From Pelagibacteraceae bacterium AG-404-P08 (GTDB lineage: Bacteria; Pseudomonadota; Alphaproteobacteria; HIMB59), in NCBI GenBank assembly GCA_003216195.1, contig QCJF01000002.1:62001-126000 (forward strand): a DNA stretch of 64,000 nt, written 5' to 3'. Positions 7,899-17,858 of the stretch are shown one piece after another. Below the pieces are notes generated by a model. That model searched no databases. It saw nothing but the letters and a program-made list of their open reading frames with translations, and had not been told where the DNA came from. A program made the translations under genes and the position numbers. Position 1 is the first letter of the stretch. Each line of letters opens with the position of its first letter.

Positions 7899-9108
7899 TA
7901 AAAGAGTTGTCGTTACTGGATACGGTATTGTTTCTTGTATAGGAGATAACAAAAAAGAAGTTTTACAGAGCTTAAGAGATGTGAAATCTGGGATTAGTCA
8001 TTGCAAAGAATATGAAGAGCTTGGAATGAGAAGTCATGTACATGGAAAACCTAAAATAAATATTGAAGAAAATGTAGATCGAAAAATTTTGCGTTTTATG
8101 GGTGAAGGCGCAGCATACAATTATATTGCAATGAAAGAGGCAATTGAACATTCAGGTCTTGATGAGGGACTTATATCTAATGTTAATACTGGGTTAGTGA
8201 TGGGATCGGGTGGGCCTTCAACGTATCAATTGCAACAAGCATTTGATATAGCAAGAGAAAAAGGTGTTAAAAAAATTGGACCTTATATGGTAACTAGAAC
8301 AATGGCATCAGGAAATTCTGCTACTTTAGCAACTCCTTTTAAAATTAAAGGTGTAAATTACTCCATTAGTTCAGCGTGCTCAACAAGTTTGCACTGCATT
8401 GGCAATGCTTATGATCTCATTAGACATGGGCAACAAGAAATTGTATTTGCAGGAGGTGGTGAGGAAACCCATTGGACAATGTCAATTTTATTTGATGCTA
8501 TGGGTGCTTTATCAAGTAAATATAATGAAACACCTGAGGTTGCTTCTCGAGCTTACGACTCTTCAAGAGATGGGTTTGTCATTGGGGGAGGTGCAGGTGT
8601 TTTAGTAGTTGAGAGCCTTGATAGCGCAAAAGCAAGAGGGGCCAATATTGTTGCTGAAATTCAAGGTTTCGGTCAGACTTCAGATGGATATGACATGGTT
8701 CAACCCTCTGGAGAAGGGGCAGTAAGGTGTATGCAGATGGCAACACAGGGTAGAACTGTTGATTATATCAACGCTCATGGAACATCAACACCTGTTGGAG
8801 ACATGATTGAATTACAAGGTATAAAAGAGGTTTTTGGAGATAACATTCCTCCAACCAGCTCAACAAAGTCACTAACTGGTCATTCATTAGGAGCAACTGG
8901 TGTACAAGAAGCCGTTTACTCTCTTTTAATGATGGAAAATGATTTTATGGTTGAGTCAGCCAATATAACAAACTTAGATGAAAAGGCTAAAGGAATGAAC
9001 ATTCTATTAGAAAATAAAAATGATATCAAAATCAATTCTATACTTTCGAATAGTTTTGGTTTTGGGGGAACGAATGCATCTATCTATCTAACTAGCTTTA
9101 ATGAGTAA
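7891..9108 (+). CDS. fabB: 3-oxoacyl-ACP synthase I FabB
   Basis: The 405-residue ketoacyl-ACP synthase I elongates cis-3-decenoyl-ACP, working with FabA to make unsaturated fatty acids. The Cys-His-His triad is visible: Cys in [10 protein letters not shown], His in [11 protein letters not shown] and His in [10 protein letters not shown]. The C-terminal [10 protein letters not shown] stretch is typical. The length equals that of the family. It overlaps both neighbours by 8 bp (ATG inside the preceding stop region), indicating strict co-translation. Confidence 0.97.
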   Translation: MSNKRVVVTGYGIVSCIGDNKKEVLQSLRDVKSGISHCKEYEELGMRSHVHGKPKINIEENVDRKILRFMGEGAAYNYIAMKEAIEHSGLDEGLISNVNTGLVMGSGGPSTYQLQQAFDIAREKGVKKIGPYMVTRTMASGNSATLATPFKIKGVNYSISSACSTSLHCIGNAYDLIRHGQQEIVFAGGGEETHWTMSILFDAMGALSSKYNETPEVASRAYDSSRDGFVIGGGAGVLVVESLDSAKARGANIVAEIQGFGQTSDGYDMVQPSGEGAVRCMQMATQGRTVDYINAHGTSTPVGDMIELQGIKEVFGDNIPPTSSTKSLTGHSLGATGVQEAVYSLLMMENDFMVESANITNLDEKAKGMNILLENKNDIKINSILSNSFGFGGTNASIYLTSFNE

Positions 9109-9877
9109 AATTTTAGAAGGCAAAAAAGGATTGGTTGTTGGTATAGCCAATGATCACTCGATTGCATGGGGTATTGCAAAGTCCTTGAGTGATGAAGGTG
9201 CAAGTATGTATTTAACCTATCAAAATGACTCAATCAAAAAAAGAGTTGAGCCCCTATCTGAGAAAATTAATTGCTTAGGAATTATGCCTTGTGACGTATC
9301 TGAAACATCTTCACTTGAAAATGTTTGTAATGGCATTAAAGAAAAAATTGACTTTTTTGTTCACGCGGTTGCCTATTCAGATAAAAATGAACTATCAGGT
9401 AAATATTTAAATACTACTAGAGAAAATTTTCTTAAAACACTGCATATTTCTGCATACTCATTGACTGAAATGGTTAGGATGCTTTCGCCAAAAATGAATG
9501 ATGGTGCATCGATAATGGCACTCACATATTATGGATCAACGAGATACATGCAAAGCTATAACGTAATGGGGGTTGCAAAAGCTGCATTGGAAACTTCCAT
9601 AAAATATCTTGCCGTCGATATGGGTGATAGGGGAGTTAGAGTAAATGCAATATCAGCTGGACCTATGAGAACTTTGGCAGGTGCTGTAATAAATAAATCA
9701 AGACAAATTTATAATTATACGATTGATAACTCTCCTATTAAAAAACCTTTGTCATTAGAAGATATTGGCAAGTCATCTGTTTACCTTATGAGCGATCTAT
9801 CTAAAGGAGTTACTGGCGAAATACTTTATGTTGACAATGGTTATAATAATGTTGGAATGAGCATACAGGATTTGTGA
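9101..9877 (+). CDS. fabI: Enoyl-ACP reductase FabI (NADH)
   Basis: A 258-residue short-chain dehydrogenase-type enoyl-ACP reductase that completes each fatty-acid elongation cycle. The N-terminal cofactor motif is [16 protein letters not shown]. The FabI-type Tyr-x6-Tyr/Lys active site falls in [19 protein letters not shown]. The C-terminal substrate loop and [15 protein letters not shown] stretch are present. It overlaps fabB by 8 bp, and its TGA shares one base with the ATG of a small lipoprotein gene, so that gene is probably in the same transcript. Confidence 0.97.
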   Translation: MSKILEGKKGLVVGIANDHSIAWGIAKSLSDEGASMYLTYQNDSIKKRVEPLSEKINCLGIMPCDVSETSSLENVCNGIKEKIDFFVHAVAYSDKNELSGKYLNTTRENFLKTLHISAYSLTEMVRMLSPKMNDGASIMALTYYGSTRYMQSYNVMGVAKAALETSIKYLAVDMGDRGVRVNAISAGPMRTLAGAVINKSRQIYNYTIDNSPIKKPLSLEDIGKSSVYLMSDLSKGVTGEILYVDNGYNNVGMSIQDL

Positions 9878-9999
9878 TGAAATTAATTTTAATCTCAATG
9901 TTATTATCATTCAGTTTATTTGTTAATTCATGTAACACAATTGGGGGCTTTACAAGAGGTGTTGTTGACGATGTAAAAACAATAATACCTGGTATATGA
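9877..9999 (+). CDS. Small entericidin-like lipoprotein (first copy)
   Basis: A 40-residue protein. A hydrophobic signal peptide ([18 protein letters not shown]) ends in a lipobox-like VNSC. The mature peptide begins CNTIGGFTRGVVDDVKTI, closely resembling entericidin A/B, small cell-envelope lipoproteins whose mature part starts CNTxxGxGKD. The ATG overlaps the fabI stop as TGATG, and its own stop overlaps the next start as ATGA. E. coli entericidins were described as an antidote/toxin pair; no such activity is claimed here. The mature part is more divergent than that of the second copy. Confidence 0.75.
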   Translation: MKLILISMLLSFSLFVNSCNTIGGFTRGVVDDVKTIIPGI

Positions 10000-10148
10000 A
10001 GTTAATATTAATATTAGTAACTCTAGGAACTTTCGCTCTGGCGAGCTGTAATACAGTTATGGGTACAGCTAAGGGAGTTGGAAGAGATGCAAAAGCAGTA
10101 TTTATTTATTCTAGAGATGCAGTTACTGGCAGGCCAATATCAGATTAG
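9996..10148 (+). CDS. Small entericidin-like lipoprotein (second copy)
   Basis: A 50-residue protein with signal peptide MKLILILVTLGTFALAS and lipobox ALASC. The mature sequence CNTVMGTAKGVGRDAKAV matches the entericidin pattern (CNT, glycine-rich turn, amphipathic helix). It has a 15-residue C-terminal tail (FIYSRDAVTGRPISD) that classical entericidins lack. It overlaps the first copy by 4 bp, so the two are translationally coupled like ecnA-ecnB. A hairpin terminator follows. Tandem duplication followed by divergence is likely. Confidence 0.78.
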   Translation: MKLILILVTLGTFALASCNTVMGTAKGVGRDAKAVFIYSRDAVTGRPISD

Positions 10149-10157
10149 ACAAAGACT

Positions 10158-10183
10158 AGCACGGACAAGTATGTATCCGTGCT
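10158..10183 (+). terminator. Hairpin between convergent fab and pnp transcripts
   Basis: Perfect 8-bp inverted repeat AGCACGGA (10158-10165) and TCCGTGCT (10176-10183) with a 10-base loop, in the 47-bp gap between the second lipoprotein gene (plus strand) and pnp (minus strand). A short T tract follows on the plus side (10193-10197), so it best fits termination of the fab-lipoprotein transcript. It could weakly serve both strands. Confidence 0.65.
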
Positions 10184-10195
10184 GTATATTAGTTT

Positions 10196-12259
10196 TTATA
10201 CTTCCTTCATACTGAGTTTTACTTTTCCAGCACGGTCAACATCGAGAACTTTTACTTGTACCTCTTGACCCTCAGATAAAACATCAGTGACATTCTCTAC
10301 TCTTTTTTGTGAGATTTGTGAGACATGAAGCAAGCCATCTCTGGCACCCATAAAATTGACAAATGCTCCGAACTCAACAATCTTAACAACTTTACCAGTA
10401 TAGACTTTGCCAACTTCAGGCTCTGCTACAATGTCTTCAACCATTTGTTTAGCTTTATTAATTGACTCTTCATTGTTGGATGCAATTTTCACAATCCCAT
10501 CATCATTCACCTCTAGTTTTGCACCAGAGACTTCAACTATATTTTTAATTACCTTACCGCCTGAACCGATAACATCTTTTATTTTTGCTTTATCAATATT
10601 GATAGAAATGACTTGAGGAGCGTGCTTAGAAAACTTCGTTCTAGCTTCTGGTAAAGCTTCTGACATAACTCCAATAATATGTTTTCTTCCACCTGATGCT
10701 TGATTTAAAGCAATTTCCATAATCTCTTTAGTAATACTGGTAATCTTAATATCCATTTGAAGAGAAGTAATACCATCCATAGTACCCGCAACTTTAAAGT
10801 CCATATCTCCTAAGTGATCTTCATCTCCTAGGATATCACTAAGCACCACAAAGTCCTCACCCTCTTTGATCAGACCCATTGCTATACCACCAATATGTTT
10901 TTTAATTGGTACACCCGCTGCCATCAAAGCAAGAGATGAGCCACATACTGTAGCCATAGAACTAGAACCATTAGACTCAGTGATCTCTGATACTAACCTT
11001 AGTGTGTATGGGAAGTCTTCTTTTTTTGGTAACATTGGATGAACTGCACGCCATGCTAGTTTTCCATGACCAATTTCTCTTCTACCAGTCGCCCCTACTC
11101 TTCCTACTTCTCCTACAGAGTAAGGAGGAAAATTATAATGCAACATAAAGTGTTGTTTATGCATTGGATCAAGAGAGTCAATCATTTGCTCATCATCGCC
11201 CGTTCCTAAAGTGGTAACAACTAATGCTTGAGTTTCTCCGCGAGTAAAAAGACTTGAACCGTGAGCTCGAGGAAGAATATCTAATTCACATGTAATTTGT
11301 CTAACTTCATCTAATTTTCTTCCGTCAATACGGCTTTTATTTTTGATGATATCGCCTCGAACTACGTCTTTTTCTATATCTTTAATGATTGTTGTCGCGG
11401 CTAAAATCTGATCATCTTCAACATTATCGACAATAGAAGATCTGATCTCTGTAAGTTTTTGACTACGCTCTTGCTTATCAACTAAACCGTATGCTTCACG
11501 AATAGGATCTGAAATTTTACTTTCAATATTTTTTTGCAACCCTTCATAAAAATCAGGTAGGCTTGGGACTTCAAAAGTCTTAATTTCTGTTTTGCTTGCA
11601 AAGTTTTGAACTTCTTTGATATATGTTTGATAAAAATCATGACCAAACATCACGGCCTCAAGCATTGTGTCCTCAGGTAGTTCTTGAGCTTCAGACTCCA
11701 CCATTAAAACACCCTCTTCTGTTCCAGCCACAACAAGATCTAGTTCAGAGTTTTCCATATCCTGGATAGTAGGATTTGCAACTAGCTGTCCATCTATATA
11801 TCCAACTCTGGCAGAGCCCAAAGTGCCTGCCACAGGAAGTCCTGAAATAGCTAATGCTGCGCCAGTTGCATACATAGCAATAATATCAGGATCAACAACG
11901 CTGTCGTAAGATAGGACAGTTAATGTTACTTGTGTTTCATTTTTAAAGTTTTTGTTAAATAAAGGTCTAATTGGTCTATCAATTAAACGACTTGTTAATG
12001 TTTCTCTTTCAGTGGGTCTTGCTTCTCTCTTAAAAAATCCTCCAGGTATTTTACCTGAAGCGTAATATTTTTCCTGATAGTTAACTGTTAATGGGAAAAA
12101 ATCAATATCAGGTTTTTGTGTTTTTGCTGCACAAATGTTAGCCATAACCATTGTTTCACCACAGGTTACAACCACAGATGCATCTGCTTGTTTCGCTATT
12201 CGGTTTGTTTCTAGTGTAATTTGTTGGTTACCCAACTCAAATTTATGTTCTATTTTCAT
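10196..12259 (-). CDS. pnp: Polyribonucleotide nucleotidyltransferase (PNPase)
   Basis: The 687-residue phosphorolytic 3'-5' exoribonuclease forms a trimer and is a core mRNA decay enzyme. Two RNase PH domains are visible; the first carries [12 protein letters not shown] and the second RSRIDGR-type and GRREIGHG motifs. A KH domain ([14 protein letters not shown], about 560-615) and an S1 domain ([15 protein letters not shown], about 620-687) follow. The ATG has an AGAGGAAG ribosome-binding site. It is the last gene of the nusA-infB-rbfA-truB-rpsO-pnp string; rpsO-pnp is a classic pair. Confidence 0.98.
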   Translation of the reverse strand: MKIEHKFELGNQQITLETNRIAKQADASVVVTCGETMVMANICAAKTQKPDIDFFPLTVNYQEKYYASGKIPGGFFKREARPTERETLTSRLIDRPIRPLFNKNFKNETQVTLTVLSYDSVVDPDIIAMYATGAALAISGLPVAGTLGSARVGYIDGQLVANPTIQDMENSELDLVVAGTEEGVLMVESEAQELPEDTMLEAVMFGHDFYQTYIKEVQNFASKTEIKTFEVPSLPDFYEGLQKNIESKISDPIREAYGLVDKQERSQKLTEIRSSIVDNVEDDQILAATTIIKDIEKDVVRGDIIKNKSRIDGRKLDEVRQITCELDILPRAHGSSLFTRGETQALVVTTLGTGDDEQMIDSLDPMHKQHFMLHYNFPPYSVGEVGRVGATGRREIGHGKLAWRAVHPMLPKKEDFPYTLRLVSEITESNGSSSMATVCGSSLALMAAGVPIKKHIGGIAMGLIKEGEDFVVLSDILGDEDHLGDMDFKVAGTMDGITSLQMDIKITSITKEIMEIALNQASGGRKHIIGVMSEALPEARTKFSKHAPQVISINIDKAKIKDVIGSGGKVIKNIVEVSGAKLEVNDDGIVKIASNNEESINKAKQMVEDIVAEPEVGKVYTGKVVKIVEFGAFVNFMGARDGLLHVSQISQKRVENVTDVLSEGQEVQVKVLDVDRAGKVKLSMKEV

Positions 12260-12288
12260 CTTCCTCTTTCTTTATAGCTAATTAAAAA

Positions 12289-12543
12289 TTATTTTTTTCT
12301 TAGCTTTAGTTTATCTGCTACTTCTGTGTACTTTCCTACATTCCTCTTCTTTAAATACGCCATCAATCTATTTCTTTTACCAACCATCATCAGCAGACCT
12401 CTTCGAGAATGAAAATCTTTCTTATGGATTTTGATATGTTCTGTTAACAGATTAATTTTTTTTGTGAGAAAAAAAATTTGGGACTCTGGCGAACCAGTGT
12501 CATTATCAGCACGAGCTATATCGTTTATTTGTATTTCCGACAT
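12289..12543 (-). CDS. rpsO: 30S ribosomal protein S15
   Basis: The 84-residue S15 binds the central domain of 16S rRNA. It carries [27 protein letters not shown] and [10 protein letters not shown], all family signatures. The ATG at 12543 is chosen because AAAGGAG lies just upstream. The longer frame from 12570 would start inside the spacer and add nine residues not found in S15. In E. coli S15 represses its own translation through a leader structure; I did not identify one here. Confidence 0.97.
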   Translation of the reverse strand: MSEIQINDIARADNDTGSPESQIFFLTKKINLLTEHIKIHKKDFHSRRGLLMMVGKRNRLMAYLKKRNVGKYTEVADKLKLRKK

Positions 12544-12591
12544 CAATACTCCTTTCAAAGTAAACATCATCTGACCAGGATGTCGCCCAGT

Positions 12592-13290
12592 TCAAATGGT
12601 AATCAGATTGGTATGTAAATCATTTATACTTGAGAAATCAAGGATTTTTTCATAAGGAATAGCTTGATTTATATCAAAAGTCCCTATTTTCAATCTTTTA
12701 ATCATACTTGCATAAGCTAAATCACCTAAGGAATTTGCAAATTCTTCTACGAATGCTCTCACATAAAACCCCGAATGGCAATTCAACTCAACCCTCATTT
12801 TTGAGTTATTTGAAGATAGAACTTTTAAACTTTGAACTGATACTTTTTTATAACGATCTTCTATAGCTTTATTATCTCTAGCGAGTTCATAGAAATTTTT
12901 ACCATTTAATTTATGCGCAGAAAAGTCTGGTATTTTTTGTTGATATGTTCCTATGAACTTTTTTAAATGTAAAACTCTTTCATTTATATTATGCGAGGAC
13001 GACTCCATTTTTAAGAATCTACCCTCTGAGTCTAATGTATTTGTTGAGGCACCAAATCGTATCTCAACCTCGTAACTTTTTTTTTCTTGATGTATATTTG
13101 GTATTTTCTTCGTAGCTTTATTAATACCTACTAATAATAAACCAGAAGCTAAAGGGTCTAGAGTTCCAGCAAAGCCAATTTTTTTAAAGGAATAACGAAA
13201 TTTTAATTTTCTAATAACTCCAAGTGACTCTATGCCCTGTGGTTTATTTATTAATAACCATCCATCACTAAAAAAATTTTCTTTTACCAA
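12592..13290 (-). CDS. truB: tRNA pseudouridine-55 synthase TruB, short form
   Basis: TruB makes pseudouridine 55 in the T-loop of tRNAs. The catalytic-Asp motif is FAGTLDPLASGLL. The KSYEVEIRFGASTNTLD segment and the GFYVRAFVEEFANSLG motif are present. At 232 residues it is far shorter than E. coli TruB (about 314) and lacks the C-terminal RNA-binding extension, a likely streamlining change, since the catalytic domain is complete. It sits between rbfA (3-bp gap) and rpsO (48-bp gap). Confidence 0.95.
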   Translation of the reverse strand: MVKENFFSDGWLLINKPQGIESLGVIRKLKFRYSFKKIGFAGTLDPLASGLLLVGINKATKKIPNIHQEKKSYEVEIRFGASTNTLDSEGRFLKMESSSHNINERVLHLKKFIGTYQQKIPDFSAHKLNGKNFYELARDNKAIEDRYKKVSVQSLKVLSSNNSKMRVELNCHSGFYVRAFVEEFANSLGDLAYASMIKRLKIGTFDINQAIPYEKILDFSSINDLHTNLITI

Positions 13291-13293
13291 GAT

Positions 13294-13638
13294 CTATAAT
13301 TTATCGAGAAGTGATTGTACTTTTAAAGACTCTTGAAAAGACTCATCAAAAATTAAAGATATTTTTGGAGTATATTTACTTGTAAGAGTTTTCGCTATTA
13401 AACTTTGTATTTCTCTCAGATAAAGTTTATTAAATTCTTTAAAATCCTCACCTGAAATATTATGAATAAGATAAATTTTTGCAAATCTTAGATCTTTACT
13501 TACTCTTACTTCAGTAATTTCGAAACGAACAGTTGGAAATTTTAAAAGATAATCTTTTTGAGTTACGAGATATTCAGATACGAGTCTTTTAATTGAAAGC
13601 TCAACTTTTTTGGTTCGAAAACTTGGCTTATTGTCCAC
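13294..13638 (-). CDS. rbfA: Ribosome-binding factor A
   Basis: A 114-residue KH-like protein that assists late 30S maturation by binding near 16S helix 1. The pattern VRFEITEVRVSKDLRFAKIYL followed by TPKISLIFDES is typical of RbfA. Length is normal. It is one base from infB and three from truB in the nusA-infB-rbfA-truB-rpsO-pnp operon. Confidence 0.93.
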   Translation of the reverse strand: MDNKPSFRTKKVELSIKRLVSEYLVTQKDYLLKFPTVRFEITEVRVSKDLRFAKIYLIHNISGEDFKEFNKLYLREIQSLIAKTLTSKYTPKISLIFDESFQESLKVQSLLDKL

Positions 13639-13639
13639 A

Positions 13640-15652
13640 CTATAATTCTTTTTGAACTTCCTTAGTTACGTAAAATTCAATTTCATCTTTTTCCAAAATA
13701 TCTGAATAGTCTTTAAATGAAATACCACACTCGTAATTTTCTCTAACCTCTTTGACATCATCTTTAAATCGTTTAAGAGTACCAACTTCTCCTTCGTGTA
13801 TGATTTTACCTTCTCTAACGAGCCTGATTTTAGCAGAATTTTGGACTATACCGTCAGTAACAAAGCAGCCTGCAATTGTACCAAACTTTGAGGATTTGAA
13901 AGTATCACGAACCTCAGCATGGCCAATAATTTCCTCTTTAGTGTCTGGGGTGAGGAGACCAGAGAGCATTTTTTTCATATCATCAATTAATTCATAAATA
14001 ATTGAATAATATCGTATATCTACTTTATCACGTTTTGCGATTGTTCGGGCTTGTGGAATAGCTCTGATGTTAAAACCAATTACTAGCCCTTGTGCAGAAC
14101 TCGCTAAACTCACATCACTTTCATTAATTGCACCAATAGCGTTATGGACAACATTGATTTTTACTTCTTCATTACCGACTTTTTCTAGTGAAGAAACTAT
14201 TGCTTCAAGAGAACCTTGAACATCTGCTTTCACAATAATTGGGAGTTTTTTCATATCTCCCTTTGATACATTAGCCATCATTTCCTCTAGTGATGATTTT
14301 TTAACTGCTTCAGTATTTTCTAATTTTTTTTGTTCTTTTACTTTTTCTGTTATATCTTTCGCAATATCCTCATTTGGCATAACATAAACTGTGTCCCCCG
14401 CTTGTGGCACTGAGTCAAAACCCAACACTTCAATTGGCATGCCTGGGCTAGCTGATTTTATTCTAGCTCCATTTTCATCGAGTAAAGCTCTAACTCTTCC
14501 ATAAGATGAACCACATGTAAAATGATCACCCTCTTTAAAAGTTCCATTTTTTACTATCACTGTTGCAACAGGTCCTTTTCCTGTTTCTATTTTAGACTCA
14601 ACTACAATTGCTTCAGCGAGTTTGTTATGTTCGACATTAAGATCTAGAATTTCTACTTGTAATAAAATGTTATCTAATAATTTTTCTAGATTTGTTTTTT
14701 TTACTGCAGATATTTCAGTTTCTAATACATCTCCGCTGTAACTTTCTACAACTACCTCGTGAGTTAACAAATCATTTCTAACAATACTTGGATCAACATC
14801 TGGTAAGTCCATTTTATTAATTGCAAGAACAATAGGAACTTTTGCTGCTTTAGCATGTGAAATTGCTTCAATTGTTTGAGGTTTAACACTATCGTTGGCA
14901 GCAACCACTAGTACAACAAGATCTGTTAAATTGGCTCCCCTCGAGCGAATATTTGAGAAAGCTGCGTGACCAGGTGTATCCAAAAATGTAATGGGATTGT
15001 TTTTATGTTGAATTTGATATGCACCAATGTGTTGAGTAATTCCACCAGACTCTTTTGAAGTTACATTTGTGTTTCTAAGTGCATCCAACAAAGATGTTTT
15101 ACCATGATCAACATGGCCCATCACAGTTACAATTGGAGGTCTTGGTGAAATTTTAGATATTTTTGTTTTTTGGTGATTTGCAATCTCATCTTTTAAACTG
15201 ATCGCCTCTTCTCTTTTCGGTGTATGCCCTAATTCTGTAACTATAAGTTCTGCAGTGTCTCCATCTATATATTGATTAGCCGTAGCCATAATTCCACTTT
15301 TCATAAGAGCTTTTACAACATCGCCTGTTTTTTCAGACATTCTACTTGCTAATTCCTGCACAGAAATTTTTACAGGTATGTCAACTTCACGAACAATTTT
15401 TTGAGAGCTAGTTAAATTTGGCTTATATTTTGTTTTTTGTTTTTCTCTGTTTCTTTTTGTTTTCGCAAGACTAGGCATTTTTTCGTAGTCTGGTTCTTCA
15501 TCTAAAAGATTATTAACTGAAATAGAAGAAAGTTTTTTTTGAAATGCTGTTGTATTGAGAGTCAGTTTTTTTCTAGGAGGTTTTGATGTTGTAGATGTAG
15601 GCGTGGAAGGTTTAGCCGAAGATGTATTTGTGTTCTTTGTCTCTTTTGTCAT
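13640..15652 (-). CDS. infB: Translation initiation factor IF-2, short N-terminus
   Basis: IF-2 is the GTPase that places initiator tRNA in the ribosomal P site. The G domain starts near residue 180 with GHVDHGKTSLLD (G1), then FLDTPGHAAF (G3) and NKMDLP (G4). Beta-barrel domain II and the C-terminal fMet-tRNA-binding domain follow. The protein has 670 residues against about 890 in E. coli. The shortfall is in the N-terminal region, reduced to a Ser/Thr/Pro/Lys-rich stretch plus one IF2-N helical domain. ylxR, usually between nusA and infB, is absent; only six bases separate them. Confidence 0.97.
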   Translation of the reverse strand: MTKETKNTNTSSAKPSTPTSTTSKPPRKKLTLNTTAFQKKLSSISVNNLLDEEPDYEKMPSLAKTKRNREKQKTKYKPNLTSSQKIVREVDIPVKISVQELASRMSEKTGDVVKALMKSGIMATANQYIDGDTAELIVTELGHTPKREEAISLKDEIANHQKTKISKISPRPPIVTVMGHVDHGKTSLLDALRNTNVTSKESGGITQHIGAYQIQHKNNPITFLDTPGHAAFSNIRSRGANLTDLVVLVVAANDSVKPQTIEAISHAKAAKVPIVLAINKMDLPDVDPSIVRNDLLTHEVVVESYSGDVLETEISAVKKTNLEKLLDNILLQVEILDLNVEHNKLAEAIVVESKIETGKGPVATVIVKNGTFKEGDHFTCGSSYGRVRALLDENGARIKSASPGMPIEVLGFDSVPQAGDTVYVMPNEDIAKDITEKVKEQKKLENTEAVKKSSLEEMMANVSKGDMKKLPIIVKADVQGSLEAIVSSLEKVGNEEVKINVVHNAIGAINESDVSLASSAQGLVIGFNIRAIPQARTIAKRDKVDIRYYSIIYELIDDMKKMLSGLLTPDTKEEIIGHAEVRDTFKSSKFGTIAGCFVTDGIVQNSAKIRLVREGKIIHEGEVGTLKRFKDDVKEVRENYECGISFKDYSDILEKDEIEFYVTKEVQKEL

Positions 15653-15658
15653 TCAAAA

Positions 15659-17161
15659 TTAGCTATTAAGATAAATCTCCCTAGCATCCATTATAATTTT
15701 TTCTGCAGCAGCTTTTTCAACTCTTTTTTGTAGTATGCCATCTCTGCCCACTAATTCATCAGTTGCTAAATCTGCAAGGTCTTGACGTGAAAAGATATTG
15801 TTCTCAATCAATGTAGCTAAAATTTTATTATCAAACTCTGAAATCCCTTTGACATAATCGTCAAGTTTTGAAGATTGTATTAATTTCTCAAGTTCTGCCT
15901 TCTCGTTTTCCATATACTGCGTAGCACGCGCATATATCTCAGCAGCAAGCTCATTATCAAATCCTTCAATTTTTTCTATATCTTGGATTGAAGCGTTGGC
16001 AATTTTTTCAATACTTGTATATCCCTCGACCGCCAATAGTTGTGCGATCATATCTTCGAGATCAAGTTTTTCAGCGAAAAGAGATGTGATTTTTTTAAAT
16101 TCCTCTTGTCTTCTCTCTGCATCTTCCTTTTCAGTTAGTATGTCAATTTCAAGATTGGTAAGTATTGAAGCTAATTTTACATTTTGACCTCTTCTACCTA
16201 TAGCAATACTTAACTGATCCTCAGGCAAGACTATCTCTACTCTATTTGAGTCTTCAAATTCATTAACCTTTGCAACTTGTGCGGGCGCAATAGCATTTTG
16301 AACATACATCGACTTTAATTCTGACCAATTTACGATATCGATTTTTTCACCTTGTAATTCATTAACAATAGCCTGAACTCTTGAACCTCTCATACCTACG
16401 CATGCCCCAACTGGATCGATGGACTTATCGTTCGCACGAACTGTAATCTTTCCTCTACTACCAGGGTCTCTTGCAACAGATAAAATTTCTATTTGACCTT
16501 CATATATTTCAGGTACTTCCTGTTCAAATAATTTTGCCATAAACTGAGGGTGAGTTCTTGAAAGAAAAATTTGATGTCCCTTGGCTTCTTCCTTTATATC
16601 AAAAAAGTAAGCTCTAATACGATCACCATTTTTAAAATTCTCTCTTGGAATGAGTTCATCTTTTCTCAAAAATCCCTCTGCTTTACCAAGATCAACAATA
16701 ATATTTCCAAATTCAATTCTTTTTACAATACCCGACAAAACTTCTCCGACGCGATCTTTGAAATCATTAAACTGTCTTCTTTTTTCAGCTTCTCTAACTC
16801 TAGAGTAAATAACTTGTCTTGCCATATTGGCTGTAACTCTTCCAAAGTTTACGGATGGTAAAGGAATTGTTATTTGTTTTCCAATTTCAGTATTAGCATC
16901 ATATTTTTTAGCATGATCTAATAAAATTTGATTTGCCTGCAAAACAGGATCAATTTTTTCAACCACATCTTTAATATGAGATAAACTTATATTTCCTGTC
17001 ATACGGTCAATAGATGCTTTAATGTTATTGTCCATTCCGTATTTTGATTTTCCAATAATTTCAAAAGACTCCTCAAGAGCCTCCATTACTATATCCATTT
17101 CGATGCCCTTCTCTTGTGAGACGACTTCGGCAACTTTTAATATTTCTGTGTTATTTAGCAT
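15659..17161 (-). CDS. nusA: Transcription termination/antitermination factor NusA
   Basis: The 500-residue protein binds RNA polymerase and modulates pausing, termination and antitermination. The order is an N-terminal polymerase-binding domain, an S1 domain (about 130-200, VGEVLSGIVKRIEFGNIIVDLG), two KH domains (GACVGMRGSRVQAI and IAIGRRGQNVKLAS) and C-terminal helix-hairpin-helix repeats (residues about 360-500). An intrinsic terminator-like hairpin ends 14 nt before the ATG, suggesting attenuation. The usual upstream rimP is absent; trmB precedes instead. Confidence 0.98.
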   Translation of the reverse strand: MLNNTEILKVAEVVSQEKGIEMDIVMEALEESFEIIGKSKYGMDNNIKASIDRMTGNISLSHIKDVVEKIDPVLQANQILLDHAKKYDANTEIGKQITIPLPSVNFGRVTANMARQVIYSRVREAEKRRQFNDFKDRVGEVLSGIVKRIEFGNIIVDLGKAEGFLRKDELIPRENFKNGDRIRAYFFDIKEEAKGHQIFLSRTHPQFMAKLFEQEVPEIYEGQIEILSVARDPGSRGKITVRANDKSIDPVGACVGMRGSRVQAIVNELQGEKIDIVNWSELKSMYVQNAIAPAQVAKVNEFEDSNRVEIVLPEDQLSIAIGRRGQNVKLASILTNLEIDILTEKEDAERRQEEFKKITSLFAEKLDLEDMIAQLLAVEGYTSIEKIANASIQDIEKIEGFDNELAAEIYARATQYMENEKAELEKLIQSSKLDDYVKGISEFDNKILATLIENNIFSRQDLADLATDELVGRDGILQKRVEKAAAEKIIMDAREIYLNS

Positions 17162-17175
17162 TATCTTTTCTAGTT

Positions 17176-17200
17176 AAAAAAAAAGGCGGGATAACCCACC
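17176..17200 (-). terminator. Intrinsic terminator or attenuator immediately upstream of nusA
   Basis: On the minus strand GGTGGG-TTAT-CCCGCC forms a six-pair stem (one G-U) with a tetraloop, followed by nine T residues. Further A-U and G-U pairs can extend the base. It starts 13 nt after the trmB stop and its T run ends 14 nt before the nusA ATG, leaving no room for an ordinary promoter between. It either ends the rimI-to-trmB transcript or attenuates read-through into nusA. Confidence 0.82.
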
Positions 17201-17213
17201 TCCTCATCGTTGG

Positions 17214-17858
17214 TTAATAATTTTTAAGAACGCTAAAATAGAATAATTTATGATTTTTGTCTAAGGCTTTTTTCTCAAATTTAGTGTGTAAAGCGTTGGA
17301 ATCACTATATTTCCAACATTTAGGGCTAATATCTGGCATGGTGTATTTAAACTTTTTCATCAAGGCTAAAGCTTCAATAAAATAGTCACCATGATCAGTT
17401 GCAAAACGAAAAAATCCATTTTTTTTTAGTTTTTTAGTGAGATCTTTTACAAGGAGTTGATTAACAGTTCGTCTTTTTTTATGTTTATTTTTTGGCCACG
17501 GATCTGGAAAATATATTCTTATTTCTTGAAGATAATTGTTTGGTATGAATGGTAAAAGATCTTGAATGTTTAAATGGAATACTTGAAGATTTTTCAAATT
17601 ATCATCAACAGAGTTTCTGATAGCTCTTAGAACTCCATCAGCAAAAATATCACAACCAATAAAGTTAATTTTTGAATATAGTTTTGCATCTTCACTAATT
17701 TTTTCTCCATCACCAATTCCAATTTCTAAAATTCTTGGTGTTTTGATTTTATTAAATAATCTTTTGTTTGGTTCTTTAAGAAATTTTGAGTATTGCTCGA
17801 GTCTTACAAATGACTTTCCTTTTTTTCTACCAAAGTATTTATTTTTTGATTCGAACAT
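17214..17858 (-). CDS. trmB: tRNA (guanine-N7-)-methyltransferase TrmB
   Basis: A 214-residue SAM-dependent enzyme that forms m7G46 in tRNA. The SAM motif is ILEIGIGDGEKI. The family hallmark YFPDPWPKNKHKKRR and the RFATDHGDYF motif are present. Length is normal. It overlaps lnt by 20 bp and ends just before the hairpin ahead of nusA. In many alphaproteobacteria metK precedes trmB and rimP follows it; both are missing at this locus. Confidence 0.95.
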   Translation of the reverse strand: MFESKNKYFGRKKGKSFVRLEQYSKFLKEPNKRLFNKIKTPRILEIGIGDGEKISEDAKLYSKINFIGCDIFADGVLRAIRNSVDDNLKNLQVFHLNIQDLLPFIPNNYLQEIRIYFPDPWPKNKHKKRRTVNQLLVKDLTKKLKKNGFFRFATDHGDYFIEALALMKKFKYTMPDISPKCWKYSDSNALHTKFEKKALDKNHKLFYFSVLKNY

